A program made the translations under genes and the position numbers. The notes beneath the pieces were generated by a model that ran no database searches, was not told the DNA's origin, and saw only the letters and a program-made list of their open reading frames with translations. From positions 2,502,001-2,566,000 of the forward strand of contig NZ_CP147012.1 in NCBI RefSeq assembly GCF_037126285.1: a stretch of DNA of 64,000 bases. The letters run 5' to 3'. Source of the DNA: Bernardetia sp. MNP-M8 (lineage in GTDB: Bacteria; Bacteroidota; Bacteroidia; Cytophagales; Bernardetiaceae). Shown in pieces: positions 25,101 through 33,603 of the stretch. The stretch's first letter is position 1. Every line of letters begins with the position of its first letter.

Positions 25101-26086
25101 CCCAAGTCATCTAAAGAGGTTCTGTAACGAATAACATTTTTTGAGTCAACTTCTAATTTATATATATAGTCATTTCCTGCCCCCCACAAAATGCCATTAG
25201 AACCTTCTGTAAGAGACTCAATGTACATTGGTCTCTTATTATAAATAAAACGTTCAAAGTTATCTGTTTGTGGTTTGTAGAGATTGAATCCTCCTGCTGT
25301 ACCTATCCATACATCTCCACTTTGTGTTACATGTATATCTGATATATTGTCTCCAAATAATTTGGTTGAATCAGTATAATAAGTATAGTAATAACGATAT
25401 AATTGCTGTGGTTTTCGTTCACTGTTCCATTTATTTAATCCTTTAGTAGTACCTATCCATAAATTATTATTATTATCTACTTTTAAAGCTTTTATGTTAT
25501 TAGTTCCCAATAAAAGACTATCATTTTCAGATGCTACATAGTTAGTAAATGAATTATTATTGTAATCATATTTACTCAATCCATTTTCAGTACCTAACCA
25601 AATAAAACCTTCTTTATCTTCTGTTATGGCTGTTACCTTATTATTTACTAATGTATTTTGTTTATTTTCTTTTTTATAAAAAGACTTGAACGTTTGAGTT
25701 TTACGGTCAAACACAGAAACTCCAGCTATTGTTCCTATCCAAATATTATGATTGGTATCCTCATAGATAGACTCTATTTGATTATCTATAATAGAAAGTG
25801 AATCCTCTCTTTTGTGCCTAAAAGTTGTAATGTCGTATGCATTGTATCTGTTTAAACCATCATCTGTTCCTATCCACAAATAGCCTTCACTATCTTGTAA
25901 CATAGCTTTCACACTATTTTGAGATAATCCTTCTTCTATGCTAAGTTGTTCAACTATTAACTTAGGTAATTTTAGTTCATCATTTTCTTGAGCAAATACA
26001 AAAACAGTATTACTTACTATAAAAAGTAAGAATAGAGTAGATAAAAAGAAACCTCTAAACAAGGTGTTTATTATTTTGTATTGCAT
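22142..26086 (-). CDS. two-component-propeller / Y_Y_Y / GAF / SpoIIE-type PP2C phosphatase sensor
   Basis: 1314 residues. Signal peptide 1-33. About 14 Reg_prop repeats (WIGTDDGLNRY-like, residues 45-690) form two 7-bladed propellers in the periplasm. A Y_Y_Y Ig-like domain follows (about 730-810), then one membrane helix (WWFLTIASIFVVGASIGFY, about 822-842), a short coiled coil (850-885), a GAF domain (about 887-1040), and a SpoIIE PP2C domain (about 1065-1314) with VVSGDFYW, VVDCTGHGVPGAFMSM and GDILYLTTDGYVD metal-site motifs. The periplasmic half is of the hybrid-histidine-kinase type that senses polysaccharides, but the output here is Ser/Thr phosphatase control, probably of an anti-sigma/partner-switch pathway. 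No anti-sigma antagonist is encoded nearby. Confidence 0.92.
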   Translation of the reverse strand: MQYKIINTLFRGFFLSTLFLLFIVSNTVFVFAQENDELKLPKLIVEQLSIEEGLSQNSVKAMLQDSEGYLWIGTDDGLNRYNAYDITTFRHKREDSLSIIDNQIESIYEDTNHNIWIGTIAGVSVFDRKTQTFKSFYKKENKQNTLVNNKVTAITEDKEGFIWLGTENGLSKYDYNNNSFTNYVASENDSLLLGTNNIKALKVDNNNNLWIGTTKGLNKWNSERKPQQLYRYYYTYYTDSTKLFGDNISDIHVTQSGDVWIGTAGGFNLYKPQTDNFERFIYNKRPMYIESLTEGSNGILWGAGNDYIYKLEVDSKNVIRYRTSLDDLGSMPSIVRTKEGVIWISSRNLGALKYDPLTSQFKYYYTEVGNKNSLPHRNVWTAIKDAQGIVWVGTDEGLSRIDRTGAISEYYHIKKGEGKYDFPIESVTEVFQTREGELWVAGGYTLSRMTSFSKEKGAKFVSLKRDSNDSTTLQSPTLNILQDKQGSIWIGTFSGIYKMNPSFKKEFGYEGERFLKEVAIWTSYEDKNGILWLGSNQGLIKVTRDENNTPIDFKYYKNDPENLKSVSHNTIRALAEDSKGNFWVGTTNGLNLMNRETGEFEHWGERNELANYAIYGILVDEKDNLWISTNFGLMRLLGDDSIDDSKRMTNYNPKDGLQSSEFNSGAFFKAEDGEMFFGGIQGLNAFYPQDIRPSIYVPPVVMTDFKILNRSVGIKNLGNPESPLTVDISQTKEITLTYEDKVITFEFAAINYRRPEKTNYSYILEGFDKEWNEVGNRRFATYSNLPAGNYTFKVKASNSDGIENNEAITITIKVLPPWWKSWWFLTIASIFVVGASIGFYTNRMNVVKRQNDKLERLVGERTAEIGQQNVLLENQKTEIERSYSNIRVLSEIGQKITSILDLDAVISAVYEYVNELTDATAFGIGIYNAEKERIDFRGFIENGQRIPDSFDKITNENKLSVVCLTRNEDIIINDFAKEHTQYISEVSLDRVGDTYQSIIYLPLLLEGKIVGVLTVQSHSTNAYSRNDLTILRTLASYISIALDNARTYTQLEGANDLIKTKNQAIMDSIRYGETIQHAILPDPQDFIRNFEDHFIIFKPQAVVSGDFYWSIRTGNKTFVAVVDCTGHGVPGAFMSMIGNTILNEIVTLQNVTEPAQILENLNQGIWEALHQEDYQNLDGMDICLCVIQDADELNMRVVNFAGAKRPLFILKNDKLIEVKGSRKSIGGRQKTDADYEQRQLLLHPGDILYLTTDGYVDQNDFDRVKYGTLRFKKVLASFTGMSLHDQKEVLLEEMRNHMGEEEQRDDITLIGLKM

Positions 26087-26267
26087 TTATGCGAGGCTGA
26101 TTTAATAAATTACTGTTGGTTTGCTAATTTGTGTAATTATTTATCGTGAATTTTGCTTTCTAGCTATGATAATATTTTTCACTACGATTCAAAAATACAA
26201 TAAAAAAACAAATTATTCTACTATTGGAAATGTTAATTATCACTTTTAGCAACATTTTTTACAAAAA

Positions 26268-26300
26268 AAAGAGTGGTATTGCTTTCTAAGCTACTCTATT
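26268..26300 (-). terminator. probable terminator of the ABC exporter gene
   Basis: On the minus strand an imperfect AGAGTAGC...ACCACTCT hairpin runs into TTTTTTTTG shortly after the stop at 26328. Confidence 0.6.
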
Positions 26301-26327
26301 TTCTTGTTTTCTGATTAATTAGAATAT

Positions 26328-28544
26328 TTATTTTTCAAAAATACCTGCAATCAAATCATCAAAATACTCATCTTTCAAAAGGTCATTAAAAGTACCTTCT
26401 TTAATAATTGTTCCATCTTTCATTAAATAAATCTTGTCCATTTTTTCTAATAAAATAGGGTCATGACTAGCTGCAAAAATAGACCAAGGATATTTATCTT
26501 TTTGTAAGATTTTATCTAAAACTCTACGTTTATAGCTACCTTCTAGGTTGTAGAAAAAATCATCAAAAACAATTAAGTTGGGATGTGTTAGCATACTTCT
26601 TGCAAAAACTACTTTCTTTTGGAAGGTAGAAGAAAAACCTTGTCCAGAAGGTAACATCTGTGTTTGTAGACCATCTTTAAGAGATTGAATGTCATCAATT
26701 AGTTCTACTATATCCAAAACGTGATTGAGATATTCCATATTAAAACCTTCTCTTCCTACTGTGATATTTTCTAAAAGTGTTCCTTCAAAAACATCTTCAT
26801 GAGAAAGATTGTCTCCAATGTAATCTTGTAAATTTTTGATATTTAAATCTCGCAGTGTAAAACCATTGAAAGTAATATGTCCTTTGTATTCGTCATAAAG
26901 TCCAGTAATGATTTTCATTAGAGTAGATTTTCCAGCCCCTTCGTTTCCAATAATTCCTACATATTCTTGAGGTTTTATTTCTAAATCTACATTTTTGAGA
27001 GTTGGAGTATCATTTCCTTGATAAGTATAAGAAACTCCATGTGCTTTGATATGAAAACCTTTTCTATTAAAATTATCAAACGTATTTGTTTTTTCTAATT
27101 TCAAATCAGTTACATTCCCAATTTTTTCTACTGCTGTAAGTGTGTCATAAATTACATCTAAATTCAAAATCATTTTTTCTACTGCTGTAATAACTGAAAT
27201 GATTACAATTTCAGAAGCTACAAATTGACCTAAAGTAATATCTCTTTCGATAACCAAAAGGCTACCCAAAATCAAAACACCTCCAGTAATAATTGTTTTA
27301 AAGGCTACAAAAGCTGAATATTGAATTACTAAAATACGGAAATGTGATTTTCTTTTATATAAATACCCTGTAAGTAGCTTTTGCATTTTCTTTAAAGGAA
27401 GAAGTGTATTTCCTGCTATTTTAAAAACACTCTGATTTCTACCCAATTCTTCTAACCAATATGCTACTTTATACTTATATTTTGATTCATAAAGACTTGT
27501 ATCTAAACCTCTTTTTCCTGTAAAGTAAAATATCAGACCCAAAACAGCCACTAAAAACAAACCAAAAAATACAAAAAATGGATGATAAAAAGCCAAAAGC
27601 ATCAACCCAAAAAGAACTTGTAAAAGAGCTGTAATAACACTAGTAAGTAATTTAGCTAAACCTTTTTGAAGTGTTAGAATATCAAAAAAACGATTGGCAA
27701 GTTCTGGAGCATATTGCGTGAGAATCGATTCTAAACGAATACGAGGAATGCGATAAGCAAACTCAAAGGCTGCACGAGTAAAAAGTCGTTGTTGAAGTGT
27801 CTCTACAATACTCATCTGCATAATTTGCATGATTCCACTAATAAGTGTACCTGCTACCACAAAGGCAATCAAAACAACAATAGAATTGATAATAAGACCA
27901 CCCGAAATAAGTCCAATAATAGCTTGAACACCTAAAGGTAAGGTAAGACTAAGCAAACCTACAATCATTGCATAAATATAGGTGTAAGAAATATCACGTT
28001 TTTCAGTCAGGAGTAAATGCCACAAACGCTGTGCAGGAGTGCGCTCTTTATCTTTTATCTCTTCTGGTGTAGCAATAGGATCAATAAGCATCGGAACAAG
28101 ACAATAAATTGTGTTGGGCTGGCATAATTCACTATCTCCATATAAATCTGCTTTACAAGCAAGCGTACTGATGAGTTCATTATGATTGACAATATCATTT
28201 TCTTTCCAGTTCTCACCATCTTCTTGCATAGTATGGATGGTATCCTTTTTTCCATGCCATGCCAAAACAGGGTTCGCATTTCCTTCATTAGATTGAAAAA
28301 GAACTAAAGGAAGCGCAGTAACAGAAAGAACTTCATCTAACTCTTCTCTTGAAATTTCTTTTTCAATGAAATGTAAATGTGCTTCACGTCCAACATCTTG
28401 TAAATGTCCGACCCATTGACGCATTTCTCTTCTGCTAGAAATTCCTTCTGATGTAGCAACAGGAGAAAATTTATAGTGTGCTTCGTCTGGTTTCCAACGT
28501 TTTATGATTTGAAAGACAATGTTTCTAGCTATTTCGTACTGCAT
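26328..28544 (-). CDS. ABC transporter, fused permease/ATPase of type-I-secretion (HlyB-like) class, with degenerate ATPase motifs
   Basis: 738 residues. The N-terminal ~150 residues are a C39-like region with no catalytic Cys in the expected place. A six-helix ABC exporter membrane domain follows (about 190-460), then an ATPase (about 495-738). Walker A is intact (GNEGAGKST, about 535). The signature is divergent (LPSGQGFSSTFQKK instead of LSGGQ). Walker B ends FDDF, so the catalytic glutamate is aspartate (about 658). The H-loop histidine is kept (AASHDP). The organisation is that of a protein or peptide exporter, but no HlyD-type adaptor gene adjoins it. ATG 28544 is the natural start. Confidence 0.85.
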   Translation of the reverse strand: MQYEIARNIVFQIIKRWKPDEAHYKFSPVATSEGISSRREMRQWVGHLQDVGREAHLHFIEKEISREELDEVLSVTALPLVLFQSNEGNANPVLAWHGKKDTIHTMQEDGENWKENDIVNHNELISTLACKADLYGDSELCQPNTIYCLVPMLIDPIATPEEIKDKERTPAQRLWHLLLTEKRDISYTYIYAMIVGLLSLTLPLGVQAIIGLISGGLIINSIVVLIAFVVAGTLISGIMQIMQMSIVETLQQRLFTRAAFEFAYRIPRIRLESILTQYAPELANRFFDILTLQKGLAKLLTSVITALLQVLFGLMLLAFYHPFFVFFGLFLVAVLGLIFYFTGKRGLDTSLYESKYKYKVAYWLEELGRNQSVFKIAGNTLLPLKKMQKLLTGYLYKRKSHFRILVIQYSAFVAFKTIITGGVLILGSLLVIERDITLGQFVASEIVIISVITAVEKMILNLDVIYDTLTAVEKIGNVTDLKLEKTNTFDNFNRKGFHIKAHGVSYTYQGNDTPTLKNVDLEIKPQEYVGIIGNEGAGKSTLMKIITGLYDEYKGHITFNGFTLRDLNIKNLQDYIGDNLSHEDVFEGTLLENITVGREGFNMEYLNHVLDIVELIDDIQSLKDGLQTQMLPSGQGFSSTFQKKVVFARSMLTHPNLIVFDDFFYNLEGSYKRRVLDKILQKDKYPWSIFAASHDPILLEKMDKIYLMKDGTIIKEGTFNDLLKDEYFDDLIAGIFEK

Positions 28545-28687
28545 AAGTGATGATAATTTCTTTTTGGCTTTTTGTAGACTTAAAAACTACAAAACGTATT
28601 GGCTATTTTTTGACAAAGTTATGAACTAATAAAGTTGAAAAAGGTTTGCTAACTTTTTTAATAGCTTTACTTTTAATATTTTTTAAA

Positions 28688-28728
28688 ATAAAATCACTAT
28701 TTGAAATAAAGGTTGGATAGTGATTTTA
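28688..28728 (-). terminator. hairpin terminator downstream of the DUF4290 gene
   Basis: AAAATCACTAT (28690-28700) pairs with ATAGTGATTTT (28717-28727). On the minus strand the 3' arm runs into an AT-rich T-containing tail 20 bp after the stop codon. Confidence 0.65.
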
Positions 28729-28748
28729 ATTTATAGTTGATAAGAAGG

Positions 28749-29519
28749 TTATTTTCTTCTTTTCTTGTTTCTTCTATTTTTCTTAGCTCCTTGCGTTCTT
28801 CTTCTATTGCTTGCATTATTTGAAGCAGTAGGACGTGAAGAGTTAGAGTTGCGATTAGAGCGAGAACGATTATCACTAGAACTTTGTCTTTGAGGACGTT
28901 GTCGTGGTGCGCTTCCGAGTTCAAAAAGATTATCTTCTTTAATGATTTCTATATCAATATCTATTTTTCCACCAGAAAGGCGTTTAATGTCTTTCAAAAT
29001 TACTTCATCTTCTACACTATCTCTATTCCAAGTAAGGTAAAAAGATTTCATTAATTTTCCAATATCAGCGACAGCATCAATGATTTCTTGCTCATCTTCT
29101 AATTCAGCTGCTTTTGCAATTACTAATTCTACATTTCTACCATAATGACGATACTTAACAGGAGTTTCGGTGTAACCAATATGGTCAGGTTTTTTGGTGC
29201 GTTCTTCTTCTGTTTGTGGCAAAAACTCATTATTAAACTCAATTTCTCCATCAGCCATAATATATAAGTGATCCCAAATTCGATGGATATTATCACTATT
29301 TTCTCTTACACTTGGGTTGAGCTGCTTCATCAAATTGATAAGTGTTTCGGCTGCACGAGTACGTTCCTCTATATCTTCAATGGTTTTGAGATGACGCACC
29401 ATATTTTGCATATTCCTTCCATACTCTTTCAAAACAAGAGCATCTCTTTGTGTATTGTAATCTAAGTTTTTGAGTTTGGCTGAACTTTGTTTGCCATCTG
29501 GATTTTCTATTTGTTCCAA
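28749..29519 (-). CDS. DUF4290 protein with basic disordered tail
   Basis: 256 residues. The conserved domain (about 12-190) begins LKNLDYNTQRDALVLKEYGR and contains IEDIEERTRAAETLINLM and RIWDHLYIMADGEIE. This matches DUF4290, a helical family confined to Bacteroidota and of unknown role. The last ~55 residues (from about 200) are almost entirely Arg/Asn/Ser/Lys (RQRPQRQ, NRRRTQGAKKNRRNKKRRK), a nucleic-acid-binding-like tail. Single gene on the minus strand with its own terminator. Function not known. Confidence 0.85.
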   Translation of the reverse strand: MEQIENPDGKQSSAKLKNLDYNTQRDALVLKEYGRNMQNMVRHLKTIEDIEERTRAAETLINLMKQLNPSVRENSDNIHRIWDHLYIMADGEIEFNNEFLPQTEEERTKKPDHIGYTETPVKYRHYGRNVELVIAKAAELEDEQEIIDAVADIGKLMKSFYLTWNRDSVEDEVILKDIKRLSGGKIDIDIEIIKEDNLFELGSAPRQRPQRQSSSDNRSRSNRNSNSSRPTASNNASNRRRTQGAKKNRRNKKRRK

Positions 29520-29697
29520 GTCTATATTTAATTTATATGTTTTTTTAGGCTATTTTCTAGTTGAGAATATTTTACAAAGAACTTGAATGCTATCCCAACT
29601 TCTTTATTCTAATGTAAAATTTGGTTGTAAATATAGCAAATCTTTACTTGAAAATGGAACTCTGATTTGCTAAACCCTTATTTTTCAGGTCTTGATT

Positions 29698-29728
29698 TTT
29701 CAAAAAGAAATAGTTTTTAATATATTTG
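29698..29728 (+). promoter_or_regulatory. probable promoter of the DUF3276 gene
   Basis: TTTC (29698-29701, one mismatch to TTTG), 19-bp spacer, TATATTTG (29721-29728). Leader to the ATG at 29803 would be about 68 nt. Confidence 0.5.
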
Positions 29729-29802
29729 AAGTCTTAAAGCGTATTTCTATTCTAAAGATTTAATCAAAAAGAGTTTCATAACCATTTAAAAAATAAATAA
29801 AA

Positions 29803-30210
29803 ATGAGCGAGTATTTTGACGATGAGCAGGAAAAAAACAACGATTATTCCAAGCCTAACTATCACAATGAAACCGTTTTTTCAAAAAAAGTCCGTGCTGG
29901 AAAACGTACTTATTTTATAGACGTAAAGCCTACTCGTTGGGAAGAAGATTATTATATTACACTAACAGAGAGCAAAAAAGTATTCCGTAATAATGGAAGT
30001 CATTTTTTTGAAAAACATAAAGTTTTCTTATATAAAGAAGATTTTAATAAAATAATAGCAGGACTTACAGAAGTTGTTGAACATGTAAAAAGCGATTTGA
30101 TGCCAAATTATGACTTTACACAGTTTGATAGAGAAGAAGACGACGAAAACCTTATCAAAAAAACTAATTCAGAAGATGACGAAGTCAGAAGTCATTTGAA
30201 ATGGGATTAA
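29803..30210 (+). CDS. DUF3276 / PUR-alpha-like nucleic-acid-binding protein
   Basis: 135 residues. The PUR-like repeat runs about 22-95: ETVFSKKVRAGKRTYFIDVKPTRWEEDYYITLTESKK, then FEKHKVFLYKEDFNKIIAGL. This is the DUF3276 family of Bacteroidota and spirochaetes, homologous to eukaryotic Pur-alpha and Borrelia BpuR, which bind single-stranded DNA/RNA and can autoregulate translation. N- and C-terminal extensions are acidic. It has its own promoter and a strong terminator, so it is monocistronic. Confidence 0.88.
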   Translation: MSEYFDDEQEKNNDYSKPNYHNETVFSKKVRAGKRTYFIDVKPTRWEEDYYITLTESKKVFRNNGSHFFEKHKVFLYKEDFNKIIAGLTEVVEHVKSDLMPNYDFTQFDREEDDENLIKKTNSEDDEVRSHLKWD

Positions 30211-30228
30211 AAAAAACTGTTTTTCTAT

Positions 30229-30266
30229 AAAAAATGCTTCGTTTGTTCAGAAACGAAGCATTTTTT
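30229..30266. terminator. bidirectional terminator after the DUF3276 gene
   Basis: AAAAATGCTTCGTTT/AAACGAAGCATTTTT stem with 6-nt loop, A-run before and T-run after, 18 bp past the stop codon. Confidence 0.9.
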
Positions 30267-30363
30267 GTTTGCAAGGTTATATTAAAATACTTTGTACAAA
30301 GGCAATCTAGCCTTATTTTTTTGTCTATAGTATTACAAAACAAATAAAATTTATGATAAAATA

Positions 30364-30394
30364 TTTTTACTTATAAAACAAAACCCTACATTTG
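30364..30394 (+). promoter_or_regulatory. promoter of the lipoprotein-metalloprotease operon
   Basis: TTTT (30364-30367), 19-bp spacer, TACATTTG (30387-30394), followed by a purine/pyrimidine start region. A strong match to the Bacteroidota -7 consensus, 38 bp before the ATG. Confidence 0.65.
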
Positions 30395-30431
30395 CACTCG
30401 CATTTTTTTAATAAACTAAAACTCAATTAAA

Positions 30432-30911
30432 ATGAAAGAATTAAAATTAATAGCCTTTTGGATGGCTATTTTATCCTTTTGGGGGTGTAGCTCCTGTCCA
30501 GACCAGTATGGCGATGATGATGGAGAAAAAAGGCAAAATTTTTCTCTTCGCTATGAACGCTCTCCTAATAATTGGCAGCCAATAATAGGAGCATTTGGTT
30601 ATATCCATGAAGACAGTGTAAAACTTTATGACGAGAATTATAATATCGTCGAAGATTTTATGGCTGATGTAGGAGGTAGATGCTCTCTTGTTTACATAGA
30701 AAGAGACACCCCTAAAGAAGAGGATATTACAAAAACCTATTATCTTTATTTATCCTTTCAAGATACTGATACCATCCGTCATGAGTATAGAGTAAATAAA
30801 AAAACTTGTAAATATTTACTTGACTACGGACGTTTCTTTTATAATAATAAACTTATTGAATCAACAACTAATGATACAGGAATTCCAGCAGCTACAATTC
30901 GTAAAAACTAG
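30432..30911 (+). CDS. small lipoprotein of unknown function
   Basis: 159 residues with a type II signal peptide KELKLIAFWMAILSFWGC (lipobox SFWGC, Cys 19). The mature part is polar, with a cluster of acidic residues after the Cys (DQYGDDDGE), a frequent sorting signal for surface lipoproteins in Bacteroidota. No recognisable domain. Its last 41 bases overlap the start of the downstream T9SS metalloprotease gene in a different frame, so the two are cotranscribed and probably translationally coupled. Confidence 0.65.
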   Translation: MKELKLIAFWMAILSFWGCSSCPDQYGDDDGEKRQNFSLRYERSPNNWQPIIGAFGYIHEDSVKLYDENYNIVEDFMADVGGRCSLVYIERDTPKEEDITKTYYLYLSFQDTDTIRHEYRVNKKTCKYLLDYGRFFYNNKLIESTTNDTGIPAATIRKN

Positions 30912-33303
30912 CTTTTTCATTTTTCTATTTCTATGTAGTTTTACTACTAAAGCACAAGATTGTGCTACGCCTGATGTGGATATACAAGAGGCTGCAAACC
31001 TACCATGGTTTGGAAATCCAGATTATTTACCTTCATTTATGGATAGTGTGAGAGGTGTCGACGGTATTCCCTCACAATATTCTCGTATTGTGCCTGATAT
31101 CAAATGGCGCATTCCTATTCGATTTTGGATTTTTACTACTGGTAATAATTCTGACCCTGCAAACTTGTTAAAAGATGGAGAAGATGATGATTTACCTCAA
31201 GAATTAGAACTCCAACGCTTAGTAGATGATGCCAATGATGCTTTTCGTAGTACAGAAGTTCCTTCAGGTATTCAGTTTTATATGAAGGGTTCAAGGCAGG
31301 TAGTTTTTCAGAATACTTCTCCTTCTGCTGCACGTATTTTGCTGTTTTTAAGTGGTTCGGGCAATTCAGCTTACTATGATGACAAAGCGATAAATGTATA
31401 TATTACTACTGGAGGTGATACCTATTTTAGTGGTTTAGCAAAAGAGTTTATTGTTTTGGAGCGTAATAGATATGCTAGTAGGAACTCAGCTACTTCTATG
31501 GCACATGAGCTAGGTCATTATTTGGGTTTATTTCATACCCATCAGTTTACAGCAGGAAATACATGGTGTTTACGTGAGCCTGTTACTCGTGGTGCGACAG
31601 GTGACCCTGCTTGTTTGGTTTTTCCTGTAAATCTGCTTTTTTTACCTATTGTAAAACGTTGTTCTTATACAGGAGATTTTTTGTGTGATACAGAAGCAGA
31701 CCCAAAACTGACAGACAATATAAATACTGCAACTTGTACTTATACAGGTAACAAAAAAGATTATTGGGGAGAGCGTTTTCATCCTCTAGGTGATAATTAT
31801 ATGGCATACGGAAATAGAAGTTGTCGCAAAACATTTACAGAGACGCAAGTAGGTGTAATGTGGTCAACTTTATTACATACACCAAGAGGAAGGTCTGGAA
31901 GGTGGCGAATAGATTTGAATGGAAGACAAGTAGATATTTATGAGCCTAATAATACTGTTAGTGGAGCATTAAGTACAAATAGACGTGGACTAGAACAAGA
32001 ACATTTATTACATTTGAATATTCCACAACTTCATACTTTCCATAAAAATATCTACAATGAAGTAATAGATAATACCGATTGGATTCCTATCGAAACACCT
32101 CCAAATGGAGTTATAGATGATTATATAATTACAGTGGAATCTACTATTGCTAACTTTATAGAGGATATAGAGGTTTTTAATGCAGGAGAAGATAGAGGGC
32201 TTTCTGTTGAAACACAACTACTAACTCGTATCGTTTCGTCTGCTGTTCCCAATCAAACAAGATGGCAGATTTCTATTCCTTGTGATATTGTTAATAATCC
32301 AAATCGTTTGTATTTGCGAGTGCGTAGAAATCAAGCATTGAATCAGTTTGGAACTTATACCGTTTTGGCTACTTCTCCAGTTCCTCGTTTTGGCGATGAT
32401 TTTCCTAGAACTATCTGTCCAAATCAATCTAATGTAGTGAGTTTGTTTAATGTTCCTGCCAATACTTCTGTTTCTTGGAGTTATAGTATTCTTTTCGATA
32501 ATGGCTCTAGCTTGCCTTTGTTTCCTTTGCCTTCAAGAGGAGCACCTACAGTTAGTTTTGTTACTCCTTTTTCTAGTGGGGTTTATACACTTCAGGCTGT
32601 AGTTACTAGTAACCGAACAGGCTGTAGTGTAACTGTGGAACGAGAAATGCGAATTGGAAAAGTGCCTTTAGCAGCCATAAATGTAGAAACCGCAGGTTTA
32701 AATGCACAAAATGAAACTTGTCCTAATTCTTCTTTCAAAATCAGAGCTAGGTTAGATAAAGCTAATTTTCCTTTAGTTGCTGCTGATAGACAAGAATGGA
32801 TAAGTACAAATCCAGCATTTGTAATAGGTGCTCCTGATGCCTTTGGTTTTAGACAAGTGCGTGCGCCTAATCTCCCACATCAATCTACTACCTTAATTTA
32901 TAGAGTTACAAATGCTTGTGGTACGACTGAAACAAGAACTATTGTACATACAGTAGTACAAATGAATGGTAGAATTATTGATTGTGATGGATTCAATGGT
33001 AAAGTAGAATTAAACGCATATCCAAATCCAGCAGAATCTGATATTACAGCAATATTCAAAGTGGATTGTCAAGAGTGTAAAAATGAAGAGCTAGAAAGTT
33101 TGTATCCTCAACTAGATGAGAATACAATTGTCACTCTAAGTGATGGTTTTGGAAATATTCGTTTGCATTATGAAGGAAAGCAAATCCCATTAGATATAAA
33201 TGGAAACATATACTTACATCTTGCTAAATTGCCAGTTGGAAATTATGTTTTGAAAGTCATTACTAAAGAAGAAGTATTTTTTACTCACGTTATTAAAGAG
33301 TAG
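30871..33303 (+). CDS. T9SS-secreted M43-type zinc metalloprotease
   Basis: 810 residues from ATG 30871, with signal peptide core FVKTSFFIFLFLCSFTTKAQ. The metzincin motif HELGHYLGLFH is at 212-222, embedded in the pappalysin-like (M43) layout: a cysteine-bearing insert and a distal Met-turn candidate NYMAYGN. After the catalytic half come Ig-like/PKD-like modules (about 500-700). The C-terminus from about 716 (NAYPNPAESDITA ... LHLAKLPVGNYVLKVIT ... FTHVIKE) is a type A T9SS sorting domain, which directs export and surface attachment through the Por system. The upstream frame to 30820 is rejected because it delays the signal peptide. Confidence 0.88.
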   Translation: MIQEFQQLQFVKTSFFIFLFLCSFTTKAQDCATPDVDIQEAANLPWFGNPDYLPSFMDSVRGVDGIPSQYSRIVPDIKWRIPIRFWIFTTGNNSDPANLLKDGEDDDLPQELELQRLVDDANDAFRSTEVPSGIQFYMKGSRQVVFQNTSPSAARILLFLSGSGNSAYYDDKAINVYITTGGDTYFSGLAKEFIVLERNRYASRNSATSMAHELGHYLGLFHTHQFTAGNTWCLREPVTRGATGDPACLVFPVNLLFLPIVKRCSYTGDFLCDTEADPKLTDNINTATCTYTGNKKDYWGERFHPLGDNYMAYGNRSCRKTFTETQVGVMWSTLLHTPRGRSGRWRIDLNGRQVDIYEPNNTVSGALSTNRRGLEQEHLLHLNIPQLHTFHKNIYNEVIDNTDWIPIETPPNGVIDDYIITVESTIANFIEDIEVFNAGEDRGLSVETQLLTRIVSSAVPNQTRWQISIPCDIVNNPNRLYLRVRRNQALNQFGTYTVLATSPVPRFGDDFPRTICPNQSNVVSLFNVPANTSVSWSYSILFDNGSSLPLFPLPSRGAPTVSFVTPFSSGVYTLQAVVTSNRTGCSVTVEREMRIGKVPLAAINVETAGLNAQNETCPNSSFKIRARLDKANFPLVAADRQEWISTNPAFVIGAPDAFGFRQVRAPNLPHQSTTLIYRVTNACGTTETRTIVHTVVQMNGRIIDCDGFNGKVELNAYPNPAESDITAIFKVDCQECKNEELESLYPQLDENTIVTLSDGFGNIRLHYEGKQIPLDINGNIYLHLAKLPVGNYVLKVITKEEVFFTHVIKE

Positions 33304-33603
33304 ACTCATACTGATAATTTAAGAGCAATAAACACGCACAGAACATATATTCTGTGCGTTTTTTGTTGGCTTTATATTAAATTTTAAACCCTAATGTTCT
33401 TTAAGACTCTTAAGGTTTAAATACAAGGCTTTTTCAAAAACTATTTTCTACATCTAATTATATTATGGCACAGTAGTACACTCATTTTCAAAAAATACAG
33501 AAAAACACTAACTTACCTCAAATTTAAAGCTCATTTGATTTATTAAATAGCTATACAACAACGGCTTTAGCCCTCAGCGAAGCTAAACTAACCCTTATAA
33601 AAA
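33304..33603. other. intergenic region with terminator and weak repeat
   Basis: Holds the terminator of the metalloprotease gene (33334-33364) and, at 33556-33588, a short palindrome-like stretch (ACAACGGCTTTAGCC...AGCGAAGC). That stretch shares pieces with the dispersed repeats but is too diverged to assign to a family. No ORF. Confidence 0.5.
33334..33364 (+). terminator. intrinsic terminator of the metalloprotease operon
   Basis: Stem ACGCACAGAA/TTCTGTGCGT with 6-nt loop, followed by TTTTTTG. Confidence 0.9.
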
